A stretch of DNA of 40,078 nucleotides, from assembly GCA_040268355.1 (NCBI GenBank), contig JAWRIT010000031.1, positions 1 through 40,078 of the forward strand. The letters run 5' to 3'. Position 1 is the first letter of the stretch, and each line of letters begins with the position of its first letter. Of the stretch, positions 8,221 through 15,921 are shown one piece after another. The position numbers and the translations under genes were made by a program. Source of the stretch: UBA1367 sp040268355. Lineage in GTDB: Bacteria; Actinomycetota; Coriobacteriia; Coriobacteriales; Atopobiaceae. The notes under the pieces were generated by a model, which was not told the origin of the DNA, made no database searches, and saw only the letters and a program-made list of their open reading frames with translations.

Positions 8221-8705
8221 CGGGCATCCTCGTCGGTCCTCGCCGGCATGATGGGGGTGGCGGGCGTCGTGGCGCACACCGCGTCCGAGGGCCGGTAGAG
8301 TGCGCAGTTGTTGGGGGTCTCGTAGCAGGCGACCTCGCTCACCGTCAGGCCGCGCTCGGCGAGCCGCTCGGCGAACCAGCGGGCGAGGTTCTCCGCCGTG
8401 GTGCGAAAGGGCAGCATCGTGAGCGAGAAGCCCTCCGCCTCAAGGGCCGCGACCGTCGTGGGCGAGAGCGAGCCCTCCTCGACCAGAAAGCTGTGGTCCA
8501 GCGAGTCGGCCACCGCGCGCACCTCGCGCTTGAAGACGCCAAAGTCGAGCACCATGTCGCGCGTCGTGCCGGACGTCTGCAGCTCCTGCAGCGCGGTGGT
8601 GACGACCACCCGCCAGCGATGCCCGTGCAGGTTTTCGCACTTGCCGTAGTAGTCCGTCAGAAAGTGCGCGCTGTCAAAGCTCGCCTCGGTCCTGAGCGCG
8701 TGCAT
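8217..8705 (-). CDS. queD: 6-pyruvoyl-tetrahydropterin synthase family protein (QueD / PTPS-I/III type)
   Basis: The start ATG at 8705 has GGGGGAG four bases upstream and lies one base after the folE stop. The 162-residue T-fold enzyme acts on dihydroneopterin triphosphate made by FolE. Zinc ligands are His14, His27 and His29 ('FDSAHF', 'LHGH'). The active-site motif is Cys23-Glu24-x2-HGH. Classical QueD has C-x3-HGH, and the FolB-replacing PTPS-III has E-x2-HGH. A protein with both Cys and Glu fits the dual-function PTPS-I/III group. Later, 'LDHSFLVEE' and 'TAENLARW' and 'VACYETPNNCALY' are typical family segments with the catalytic Asp/His/Glu. The position between folE and folC, with no folB in the window, favours a folate role, possibly besides queuosine. 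Confidence 0.88.
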   Translation of the reverse strand: MHALRTEASFDSAHFLTDYYGKCENLHGHRWRVVVTTALQELQTSGTTRDMVLDFGVFKREVRAVADSLDHSFLVEEGSLSPTTVAALEAEGFSLTMLPFRTTAENLARWFAERLAERGLTVSEVACYETPNNCALYRPSDAVCATTPATPIMPARTDEDAR

Positions 8706-8706
8706 G

Positions 8707-9315
8707 CTACTCCCCCATTCCGATGAGGCGCAGCGCCTCCTGGCGCGCCTTGAGGTCACTCTTGAACCAGCCGCGCACGGCGCTGGTCACCGTGAGGGAG
8801 CCGGCGCTCTTGATGCCCCGCATGGTCATGCAGGTGTGCGTGGCCTCGAGCACCACCAGCACACCCAAGGGATCGAGCCGCTCCACCAGCGCGTCGGCGA
8901 TCTGCTGGGTCAGACGCTCCTGGACCTGCGGGCGATGCGCGTAGCCTGTCACGCAGCGCGCGAGCTTGGAGAGTCCTGTGATGCGCCCGTCGCGGGGGAA
9001 GTAGCAGACGTGCGCCCTGCCCGTAAACGGCAGCAGGTGATGCTCGCACATCGACGAGAAGGGGATGTCCTTGACGATGACCATGTCGTCGTTGCCCGGC
9101 TCGTGGAACTGCCGCAGCAGGTGGCGGCCCGGATCCTCCTGCATGCCCCCGAAGATCTCCTCGCAGGCCCGTGCCACCCGCTCGGGCGTGTCGACGAGGC
9201 CCTCGCGGTCCGGATCCTCACCGATGGCAAAGAGCAGCTCTCGGATGGCCGACTCGATGCGCGGGCGATCGATGGCCTGGTAGCCCTGGTCGTTCGTGGT
9301 TCGCTCCTCTGACAT
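8707..9315 (-). CDS. folE: GTP cyclohydrolase I (type IA, zinc-dependent)
   Basis: The 202-residue enzyme converts GTP to 7,8-dihydroneopterin triphosphate and formate, the first step of folate synthesis; it forms a toroidal decamer in the cytoplasm. Zinc ligands are Cys90 and His93 ('MCEHHLLPF') and Cys162 ('ATHTCMTMRG'). 'DTPERVARA' and 'GLSKLARCV' are family signatures. The ATG at 9315 was chosen because AAGGGA lies six bases before it and the N-terminus then has the usual length; the frame is open further upstream but that part has no family resemblance. The formate released here could feed the operon's own formate-tetrahydrofolate ligase. The next gene begins one base after the stop. Confidence 0.96.
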   Translation of the reverse strand: MSEERTTNDQGYQAIDRPRIESAIRELLFAIGEDPDREGLVDTPERVARACEEIFGGMQEDPGRHLLRQFHEPGNDDMVIVKDIPFSSMCEHHLLPFTGRAHVCYFPRDGRITGLSKLARCVTGYAHRPQVQERLTQQIADALVERLDPLGVLVVLEATHTCMTMRGIKSAGSLTVTSAVRGWFKSDLKARQEALRLIGMGE

Positions 9316-9398
9316 GGCTTCCCTTCCGATCGGCTGTGCCGGCGCCTCTTCTGCGGCCGTGCGGACCGGCGCGAGGCAGGTCCGCCTCGCGCGCAGGT

Positions 9399-10268
9399 CT
9401 ATCCTAGCGCACGGGTGCCCAGCGCACGTTCGGCCGCCTCGACCACGTGCTTGGCGAGCACGGCCGTGGTGATGGAGCCGACGCCTCCCGGAACGGGCGT
9501 GATGGCGCCAACCAGCGGCTCCACCTCGTCCGTGGCCACGTCCCCGCAGAGCCTGCCCGCCGTCTCGTCCCAGTTGATGCCCACGTCGATGACTGTCTGA
9601 CCGCTCGTCACGGCATCGGGTCCCACCGTGCCCGCATGCCCGGTGGCAACGACCAGCAGCTCTGCCGAGCGGCATGCCGCCGCGAGGTCGCGGGTGCGCG
9701 TGTGGCACATCGTGACGGTGGCGTTGCGCGCCTGGAGCATGAGCGCCACGGGCCGGCCGACCACCAGCGAGCGTCCCACGACGGTGACCGTGGCCCCCTC
9801 GAGCTCGTAGCCGTAGTGGTCGAGCAGGTGGAGGCACGCCTCGGCCGTGCAGGGAGGAAAGCCCACCGGCTGGTTGGCGAACACGCCGTAGAGCGAGCCG
9901 GCGGTGATGCCGTCCACGTCCTTGGCGACGTCGAGCGCGGCGCAGGCGGCCTGCTCGTCAAGCGCGGAAGGCAGCGGGCGAAACAGCAGGCAGCCATGGA
10001 TGGACGCGTCGTCGTTCACGCGGGCGATGGTCGCCATGAGCTCGTCCTGCGAGCAGCCTGCCGCCAGGACGAGCGAACGGACCGCGATGCCGGCGGTCTC
10101 GCAGCGCTTGAGGGCCCCGCGCTCGTAGGCGAGGTCGTCCTCGCGCTGGCCGACGCGCACGATGGCGAGCGTCGGCGTGACGCCGGCCTCGCGCAGCGCG
10201 GCGACGCGGCGGGCGAGTCCTTCGGTCAGCGCCTGCGCGACAGGCTGTCCCTTCAGCAGGTGGGTCAT
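9399..10268 (-). CDS. folD: FolD-family methylenetetrahydrofolate dehydrogenase, cyclohydrolase residues lost
   Basis: The ATG at 10268 has AAGGA eight bases upstream. The 289-residue protein keeps the FolD fold: substrate Tyr48, Asp119 in 'KDVDG', 'PPCTAEAC', the Rossmann motif 'VVGRSLVVGRPVA' for NADP and the C-terminal 'TPVPGGVGSITTAVL'. Aligned by hand with the E. coli enzyme, the catalytic Lys (Y-x3-K) is Ala52, and the Gln of 'VQLPLP' is Phe96. In studied bifunctional enzymes these two residues are required for the cyclohydrolase but not for the dehydrogenase. The adjacent gene is the separate cyclohydrolase FchA, so this FolD is predicted to be a dehydrogenase only. A gap of 83 bases separates it from folE. 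Confidence 0.93.
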   Translation of the reverse strand: MTHLLKGQPVAQALTEGLARRVAALREAGVTPTLAIVRVGQREDDLAYERGALKRCETAGIAVRSLVLAAGCSQDELMATIARVNDDASIHGCLLFRPLPSALDEQAACAALDVAKDVDGITAGSLYGVFANQPVGFPPCTAEACLHLLDHYGYELEGATVTVVGRSLVVGRPVALMLQARNATVTMCHTRTRDLAAACRSAELLVVATGHAGTVGPDAVTSGQTVIDVGINWDETAGRLCGDVATDEVEPLVGAITPVPGGVGSITTAVLAKHVVEAAERALGTRALG

Positions 10269-10371
10269 GCGGGATTCCTTCCGTGGGTGGGTGAGGGGCC
10301 TCAGGGGCCCGTGCGGGACGTTCCAGGGGCCGAGCCGCCACAAGAGGGCCGGAGGCAGACCCGGGCGCCGT

Positions 10372-10998
10372 CTACGCCCTGATGCGCCGCATGACGTCCG
10401 CCGCGCAGGCCTCGGCTCGGGGCACGAACTCGGCGAGCAGCGCGTCGCACTCGGCCTCCGTGGCCGTGGCGAACGCACGGTCGCGCAGGACCGCCGTGTT
10501 CACGAGCACGTTCAGGCTTGCCGCCTCGAGCGCCGCGCGGCACAGGTGCGCCCCGCAGCCCACGTCGGAGACGAGCATGCGCGAGCCCTTCTCGCCCATC
10601 TCCTCCAGCAGCTCGATGGCGCGGCAGGTCTGGCGCATCATCTCGAGCGGCGCGGCGCAGGCCCACTTCGTGGCCTCCTCGAGCACGTCGGCACGGCTCG
10701 GGTCGTCGCGCGGGATGGCATAGGCCTGGCTGAGCGGCGCGAAGGCCTCGGCGTCCTCCTCCACCAGCTGCAGCAGCCGCATCCGCACGTCGGTCGCCTC
10801 GGCGAGCATCCGAGCGATGTCGCCCTCCACGGCCGCATAGGCCTTCTTGCCAGTCGTGAAGTTGCCCACCATCGAGCAGAGCGCCACCCCGATCGCGCCT
10901 GCGAGTGCCGCCGCGCCACCGCCGCCCGGCACCGGCTCCTTCGCCGCAAGTGCGCTGACGAAGTCCTCGCACGACCTTGCTGTCAGATGCTCGGCCAT
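10372..10998 (-). CDS. fchA: Methenyltetrahydrofolate cyclohydrolase (FTCD_C family)
   Basis: The ATG at 10998 follows a strong AAGGAGG site. The 208-residue helical protein belongs to the formiminotransferase-cyclodeaminase C-terminal family: 'PVPGGGGAAALAGAIGVAL' at residues 22-40 is the diagnostic glycine-rich segment, followed by 'MVGNFTTGKKAY'. In acetogens and other anaerobes stand-alone members (FchA) interconvert 5,10-methenyl- and 10-formyl-tetrahydrofolate. It sits between fhs and folD, the enzymes before and after this step, and supplies the activity that FolD seems to have lost. A glutamate formiminotransferase domain is absent, which makes a cyclodeaminase role in histidine breakdown less likely. 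Confidence 0.9.
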   Translation of the reverse strand: MAEHLTARSCEDFVSALAAKEPVPGGGGAAALAGAIGVALCSMVGNFTTGKKAYAAVEGDIARMLAEATDVRMRLLQLVEEDAEAFAPLSQAYAIPRDDPSRADVLEEATKWACAAPLEMMRQTCRAIELLEEMGEKGSRMLVSDVGCGAHLCRAALEAASLNVLVNTAVLRDRAFATATEAECDALLAEFVPRAEACAADVMRRIRA

Positions 10999-11046
10999 AA
11001 GGTGGTCCTCCTTGCCCTCCGCCATCCGATGCGCCGTACCACCCTA

Positions 11047-12720
11047 TCAGAACAGACCGACGATGCGCCCGTCGTCCGTCACGTCGATCTTCTCGGCAGC
11101 GGGGACGCGCGGCAGGCCCGGCATCGTCATGATGTCGCCCGTGAGCGCGACGACGAAGCCCGCACCGGCGCTGACCTTGAGGTTGCGGACCGTGATCCGA
11201 AAACCCCGGGGCGCCCCCAGCTTGGTCTGGTCGTCCGAGAACGAGTACTGCGTCTTTGCGACGCAGATGGGAAGCCTGCCAAAACCGAGCTCCTCGAGCT
11301 GTGCCAGCTGGGCGGGGGCGGGCCCCACCAGATCGACCCCGTCGGCGTGGTAGACCTTGGTGGCGATGGCCTCCAGCTTCTCCTTGAGGGACAGTTCGTC
11401 CCCATAGGCGTGGCGAAAGGCGCTCGGCTCGTCACACAGGCGCACGACCTCGTCGGCGAGGGCGCGCCCTCCCGCGCCTCCCTTGGCCCAGACCTCGGAG
11501 AGGGCCACAGTGACCCCCAGCTCCTGGCACCTTCGCTGCACGAGCGCGAGCTCGGCGGCGGTGTCGGTCGGGAAGGCGTTGAGCGCCACCACGCAGGGAA
11601 GGCCGTAGACGTCGCGGATGTTGCCCACATGCTGCAGCAGGTTGGGAAGCCCCGCCTCGAGGGCGGCGAGGTTCTCGCTCTCCAGCTCCCCGCGCGCCGC
11701 GCCGCCGTTGTACTTGAGCGCCCGGACGGTCGCCACGACGACCACGGCGCTCGGCGTGAGCCCCGTGGCACGGCATTTGATGTCCAGGAACTTCTCAGCA
11801 CCCAAATCCGCGCCGAAGCCGGCCTCGGTCACCACGTAGTCGGCCAGCCGCATGGCGCAGGTGGTGGCCACGACGGAGTTGCAGCCGTGCGCGATGTTGG
11901 CGAAGGGCCCCCCGTGCACGAAGGCGGGGTTGTTCTCGAGCGTCTGGACGAGGTTCGGCTTGATGGCGTCCTTGAGCAGGGCCGCGCAGGCGCCCTCTCC
12001 CGTCAGGTCGTGCACCGTCACGGGCCGCTGGTCGAAGGTGTAGGCGACCACCATGCGGCCGAGGCGGGCCTTGAGGTCGGCGAGGTCGCTCGCCAGGCAG
12101 AACGCGGCCATCACCTCGGATGCCACGGTGATGTCGAAGCCGTCTTGGCGCGGGACGCCATCAGGGACGCCGCCCATGCCGTCGACCACGTTGCGCAGCT
12201 GACGGTCGTTCATGTCCACGCAACGCCGCCAGACGACGCGACGGGGATCGACGTTCAGCTTGTTGCCCCACTTGATGTGGTTGTCGAGCAGGGCGGCGAT
12301 GAGGTTGTTCGCCGCGCCGATGGCGTGGAAGTCGCCGGTGAAGTGCAGATTGATGTCCTCCATCGGCACCACCTGGGCGTATCCGCCACCTGCCGCCCCG
12401 CCCTTGACGCCAAAGACCGGACCCAACGAGGGCTCCCGCAGGCAGAGCATGGTCTTGCGCCCCGTGAGGTTCATGGCGTCCGCCAGGCCCACCGACGTGG
12501 TGGTCTTGCCCTCGCCGGCAGGCGTGGGGTTGATGGCGGTCACCAGGACGAGCTTGGCGCGCGAGGGCAGGTCGCGCAGGCTGTCGACATCGACCTTCGC
12601 CTTGTGCCTGCCATAGTGCTCGAGCTGGTCCTCGGCGAGCGAGACCTTGGCCGCCACCTCGGAGATGGGAAGCAGCGACGCCTCCTGTGCGATCTCGATG
12701 TCACGCTTGTAGTCTGCCAT
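11047..12720 (-). CDS. fhs: Formate-tetrahydrofolate ligase
   Basis: The ATG at 12720 has AAGGAG with a seven-base spacer. The 557-residue enzyme makes 10-formyl-tetrahydrofolate from formate, ATP and tetrahydrofolate. Its P-loop is 'PTPAGEGKTTTS' (65-76). The segments 'LREPSLGPVFGVKGGAAGGGYAQVVPMEDINLHFTGD' and 'PFANIAHGCNS' are highly conserved family blocks, and the length is typical. It heads the six-gene folate operon and is divergent from a macrodomain-like gene. Together with FchA and FolD it forms the methyl-branch segment from formate to methylenetetrahydrofolate, used to recycle formate released by pyruvate formate-lyase or FolE, or run in reverse to yield ATP. Confidence 0.97.
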   Translation of the reverse strand: MADYKRDIEIAQEASLLPISEVAAKVSLAEDQLEHYGRHKAKVDVDSLRDLPSRAKLVLVTAINPTPAGEGKTTTSVGLADAMNLTGRKTMLCLREPSLGPVFGVKGGAAGGGYAQVVPMEDINLHFTGDFHAIGAANNLIAALLDNHIKWGNKLNVDPRRVVWRRCVDMNDRQLRNVVDGMGGVPDGVPRQDGFDITVASEVMAAFCLASDLADLKARLGRMVVAYTFDQRPVTVHDLTGEGACAALLKDAIKPNLVQTLENNPAFVHGGPFANIAHGCNSVVATTCAMRLADYVVTEAGFGADLGAEKFLDIKCRATGLTPSAVVVVATVRALKYNGGAARGELESENLAALEAGLPNLLQHVGNIRDVYGLPCVVALNAFPTDTAAELALVQRRCQELGVTVALSEVWAKGGAGGRALADEVVRLCDEPSAFRHAYGDELSLKEKLEAIATKVYHADGVDLVGPAPAQLAQLEELGFGRLPICVAKTQYSFSDDQTKLGAPRGFRITVRNLKVSAGAGFVVALTGDIMTMPGLPRVPAAEKIDVTDDGRIVGLF

Positions 12721-12767
12721 GCACGACTCCTTCTGTCTGGCACCACCCACGGTCGGTTCCCCATTGT

Positions 12768-12780
12768 CTCCCATTGGGAG
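12768..12780. promoter_or_regulatory. Short palindrome upstream of fhs
   Basis: CTCCCA-T-TGGGAG at 12768-12780 is a symmetric 6+1+6 element, 48 bases upstream of the fhs start. Another CCATTG copy lies at 12761-12766. It could be an operator for the folate operon, but such short dyads are expected by chance in GC-rich DNA. Confidence 0.2.
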
Positions 12781-12872
12781 GCGTTTGCCCACGCGGCATT
12801 CGGCAATGGCAGCGCAATACCGCAATCTTTCAGGAGCTGCTGGCGGACGGCGGAGCGGCGAGCGGAACGGAC

Positions 12873-12904
12873 GGCGGGTGGGACGGGCGGCGGGTGGGAC
12901 GGGC
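12873..12904 (+). repeat. Two perfect 16-bp tandem repeats with G-quadruplex potential
   Basis: GGCGGGTGGGACGGGC occurs twice head to tail (12873-12888 and 12889-12904). The plus strand thus has six GGG runs separated by loops of T, AC, CGGC, T and AC, a textbook intramolecular G-quadruplex pattern. It lies about 100 bp upstream of the macrodomain-like gene and 150 bp upstream of fhs on the other strand. It might influence transcription of either gene. Confidence 0.7.
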
Positions 12905-13001
12905 GGCCGGCAACCGGTTCGTTTCGACTCGGGACGTCACGCGCGCGTGGCTCGTGGTCTTTGCTACTGTTTTATGCATTACGACGCATGAAGGGATCCC
13001 C

Positions 13002-13862
13002 ATGAACCGCCAGTCGCAGCTCGCCGCCATCTTTGCCGACACGCAGGAGATGATCGAGTCCATCCCTAAGCTCAGGGAGGCGTCGAGGCGCTCGGCTGCT
13101 GCCGCACGCTTCTACGATGCCGACAGGTGGCCCTCGTTCGGCGAGCCGACGCGTGCGGGCGTCGTGCGCGTCACACGGCGTCGCAGCTTCGAGGCGGCTC
13201 GCGCGATCGCCACCGAGCGTCCGGGGGCTCGCGTCGCCGTGCACAACTTCGCCTCGTCCACCAACCCCGGAGGCGGCGTAAAGAATGGCAGCTCGGCGCA
13301 GGAGGAGAGCCTCTGCCGCTGCTCGACGCTCTACGACGCGCTCGACCAGAGGCGGATGTGGGACGCCTTCTACCTTCCCAACCGAGGCTCGGGTGACAAC
13401 CTGGGGACCGACGCGTGCATCTGGGTGCCCGACGTCACCGTGTGCAAGAGCGACGAGGCGCTGCCCCAGCGCCTGGAGCCTTCCGACTGGCTCGTCGTCG
13501 ACGTCGTCACGTGCGCCGCCCCCAACCTGCGCGGCACCACCTCGAACCTCTCCAATCCCGCCGCGAGCCGCACCGACGGCGTGCCGCTCACGCGCATCTA
13601 CGACATCCATCGCAGGCGTGCCCGGCACCTGCTCACGGTCGCGGCGGATGCGGGCGCAGACGCGCTCGTGCTGGGGGCCTTTGGGTGCGGCGCCTTCCGC
13701 AATGATCCCTACCTGGTGTCGAGCGCCTGGCACGAGGCGGTGGCGGAGCTTCGCCACCACTTCGACCTCATCGAGTTCGCCGTGTTCCACATGCCCTACG
13801 AGAAGGAGAACTACGTGGCGTTCCGTGACGAGTTCGCCGCCGAGTCGGAGAACGATGCCTGA
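13002..13862 (+). CDS. TIGR02452-family, PARG/macrodomain-like protein
   Basis: The ATG at 13002 is preceded by AAGGGA; the open frame extends upstream but only into the GC-rich repeat region. The 286-residue protein fits the microbial poly(ADP-ribose) glycohydrolase-like TIGR02452 family. 'VHNFASSTNPGGGVKNGSSAQEESL' (about 80-104) contains the macrodomain ADP-ribose loop with Asn and the GGG turn plus the paired acidic residues of a PARG-like site, and 'LGAFGCGAFRNDP' is the phosphate-binding loop near residue 224. Members remove ADP-ribose from proteins or related nucleotides, and some are found in defence or NAD-metabolism settings. The partner transferase is not in this window. It is transcribed alone, divergently from fhs. 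Confidence 0.8.
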   Translation: MNRQSQLAAIFADTQEMIESIPKLREASRRSAAAARFYDADRWPSFGEPTRAGVVRVTRRRSFEAARAIATERPGARVAVHNFASSTNPGGGVKNGSSAQEESLCRCSTLYDALDQRRMWDAFYLPNRGSGDNLGTDACIWVPDVTVCKSDEALPQRLEPSDWLVVDVVTCAAPNLRGTTSNLSNPAASRTDGVPLTRIYDIHRRRARHLLTVAADAGADALVLGAFGCGAFRNDPYLVSSAWHEAVAELRHHFDLIEFAVFHMPYEKENYVAFRDEFAAESENDA

Positions 13863-13914
13863 CCATCTGCGCGTCTGCGCCGGATGCGCGGGCTTCTCAC
13901 GAGCGAAGGGCCGC

Positions 13915-14442
13915 TCACAGGCGCATGGCGAGGTAGAGCTCGGAGAGCCCGTCGACGACCAGGGCGACGCCGCAGATGATGGGCACGATGCTGGCGGCCG
14001 CCATGGGAACGAAGGTCACGAAGAGCCCGATGGCGATGGTCGCGATCCCGATGCGCAGGGTGGCCCGTTCGAGCTGGTCGTCGGCAGCGACCATCCTGTG
14101 CGAGCGCATGACGTCGTCGATGCCCGAGAGCACGATGAGCACGCCCAGGACCGAGAAGAGCGCCCGGACGAACTGCGCCGGGTAGAGCGCCAGGACCGTT
14201 CCGACCAACAGCAGCATGCCGGCGCCCGCGAGCTCAGCCACAGGGACGAAGTCGGCGGCGTGGGCGCCCAGCAGCTGCATCACGATCGACATGAGGGCGA
14301 AGACCATGCAGGCAAAGCCCACGAGCCGCACCACGAGCGCGGTGGTGCCTCCCGGGTTCGCAAGGATGGTGGCGCCCAGAAAGACCAGCAGGACTCCCAG
14401 CAGGGCGACCGTAAGGCGGTCGCGGCCGAAGCGTGTGCTCAT
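13915..14442 (-). CDS. HdeD-like (DUF308) membrane protein
   Basis: The ATG at 14442 has GGGGAG six bases upstream. The 175-residue protein consists of six predicted membrane helices in three similar pairs ('LTVALLGVLLVFLGATIL', 'RLVGFACMVFALMSIVMQLL', 'GAGMLLLVGTVLALYP', 'ALFSVLGVLIVLSGIDDV', 'RIGIATIAIGLFVTFVP', 'IICGVALVVDGLSELYLA'), which is the HdeD/DUF308 pattern. HdeD of E. coli is linked to acid resistance; a role for this homologue is not established. It converges with the macrodomain-like gene 52 bases away. Nothing suggests cotranscription with the remnant upstream. Confidence 0.8.
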   Translation of the reverse strand: MSTRFGRDRLTVALLGVLLVFLGATILANPGGTTALVVRLVGFACMVFALMSIVMQLLGAHAADFVPVAELAGAGMLLLVGTVLALYPAQFVRALFSVLGVLIVLSGIDDVMRSHRMVAADDQLERATLRIGIATIAIGLFVTFVPMAAASIVPIICGVALVVDGLSELYLAMRL

Positions 14443-14588
14443 CGCGCTCCCCTCACCTCGTAGGCCATCGTCCCTATCGTACCCGCTGGCCCGCGCCTGA
14501 GGCGCGAACTTGTGCGAACGGAGCCCAGCGCCCGCCACCGAGTCTGCCGCAGGGCAGCAGCCGATCTCTCAGGCGCGGTTGCGGGTGG

Positions 14589-14909
14589 CTAGGACGCGGC
14601 GCAGCCGATGCGCACCTGCCAGTCGGCACCAAAGTCGACGCCGTAGCGCGCAACGACGCTCCCCTGGTTCCGGGAGAGGGCCACGTTCATCAGCTCGTTG
14701 GGGTAGATGAGCGGCTCGCCCACGGCGACCTCCCCAAAGGTCCGGCAGACGGGCAGGTCGACCGCAAGGACGAGCTCCCGCCCGTGGCGCACCTCAAGCC
14801 GAGCCACGCCCCCATAGGAGACGCCGATCGACTCCAGCAGCGAGAAGGGAACGTTGGTCCATGCGTTGCCGAAGGTGGGGTCCACGATGTCGATGATGCC
14901 CGTGAGCTC
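14589..14909 (-). pseudogene. C-terminal remnant of a SAM hydroxide adenosyltransferase (SAM hydrolase)
   Basis: The reading frame from about 14909 to the stop at 14589 encodes 'ELTGIIDIVDPTFGNAWTNVP', 'CRTFGEVAVGEPLIYPNELMNVALSRNQGSV' and 'YGVDFGADWQVRI' (listed separately; each is a typical block of the C-terminal beta-barrel domain of the SAM-dependent chlorinase/fluorinase/hydrolase family). The catalytic N-terminal domain, about 170 residues, is not present because nudC ends only about 60 bases upstream. The only candidate start, a GTG at 14885, lies inside the conserved block and has no ribosome site. A deletion that removed the 5' half is the best explanation. Whether the fragment is still expressed is unknown. 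Confidence 0.65.
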
Positions 14910-14967
14910 GCCCCACCGCCGAGGACACTCGCTCCGCCTCTTCCTGCGCGAGGGTATACTCTGCCGC

Positions 14968-15828
14968 CTACCTGCGCAAACGCTCGTCTCTCCAGCGACA
15001 CATCATCTCGTTGGTGAGGGAGAGGTCGTCGGGCTGGCCGACCACCTCCTCGGGAGAGACCCAGGCGGCGCGGCCGAGCTCGGTGGTGTCCATGTGAAGC
15101 GTGGGGTCTCCCACCACGTCGCACCAGTACCCCGAGAGGATGTCGCCCGAGACGCCCCATGGCTGCGACTTGTAGTAGGAGATGTTGTCCACCTCAAGGC
15201 CCAGCTCCTCGCGGACCTCGCGCCGCACGCACTCCTCGATGGTCTCCCCTATCTCGACGAACCCCGCGACCAGCGCGTCAATGGGCGCGTAGCGACCGGC
15301 GGCATAGCGCGTGACCACGATCTTGTCGCGCAGCGGATCGCGCACGCACACGATGACCGCCGGGTTCAGACGCGGAAAGACGACGTTGCCACATGCGGGG
15401 CAGCGCAGGGCGCGCTGGTGGTCGTGGGCGACCAGCGGCTCGCCGCAGGCGCCGCAGAAGCGGTTCGTCGCGTACCATCCACCCAGGTGAACGGCCGTAT
15501 AGGCGACATACATCAGCTCGCGCGGACCACGGCCCTCCATGCGCAGGGCCCGGTTGTGCGCCAGCTCGAACCCTGTGGGTGGTTCGGCGCGGCCCGCATC
15601 GGGTGCCAGCCAGAAGGCACGCCCGTCGAGCGAGAAGAGGTAGGTCAGCCCCTTCCCGGAGATGTCGGAATCGCCGACGCGAGGAAGCTCGAAGCTTGCC
15701 GGCTCGCTATCGAGTCGACGCACGGCCAGCTGCTGGTCCCGCACATAGAGCACCGCATCGTCTTGCCGTGGCCTCGCCTCGGGACGAAACTCGTTCTCCA
15801 GCCTATGCTCACCAATGTCCTGAATCAT
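14968..15828 (-). CDS. nudC: NADH pyrophosphatase (Nudix, zinc ribbon)
   Basis: The ATG at 15828 has GGAGG five bases upstream (minus strand). The 286-residue protein follows the NudC plan: an N-terminal beta domain, a zinc ribbon with Cys125/128 and Cys143/146 ('CGACG', 'CPACG'), the Nudix box at about 189-211 (G-x5-E-x7-REVREELG, complete) and the family tag 'SQPW' at 221-224. In other members this tag continues 'PFP'; here it reads 'GVSG'. NudC splits NAD(H) into NMN and AMP and can remove NAD caps from RNA. It is divergent from a CmpB-like gene, with a 370-base intergenic region between. Confidence 0.9.
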   Translation of the reverse strand: MIQDIGEHRLENEFRPEARPRQDDAVLYVRDQQLAVRRLDSEPASFELPRVGDSDISGKGLTYLFSLDGRAFWLAPDAGRAEPPTGFELAHNRALRMEGRGPRELMYVAYTAVHLGGWYATNRFCGACGEPLVAHDHQRALRCPACGNVVFPRLNPAVIVCVRDPLRDKIVVTRYAAGRYAPIDALVAGFVEIGETIEECVRREVREELGLEVDNISYYKSQPWGVSGDILSGYWCDVVGDPTLHMDTTELGRAAWVSPEEVVGQPDDLSLTNEMMCRWRDERLRR

Positions 15829-15921
15829 GCGCCCTCCCTCGCGTGCGGCCACATCAGCCCGTCTGCCGGACAGGCGGCCACAGCGGCGTCCCCTTCTCCA
15901 CAGGCCGGACAAGAGACAGCA

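Noticed and set aside
12687..13001. N-terminal extension of the macrodomain-like protein through the G-rich repeat
   Set aside because: The frame is open, but the segment is repetitive Arg/Gly-rich sequence with no family resemblance, and the ATG at 13002 has a proper AAGGGA site.
10162..13005. 947-codon open frame antisense to folD, fchA and fhs
   Set aside because: It crosses three clear genes and their gaps on the other strand, has no recognisable domain and no start signal.
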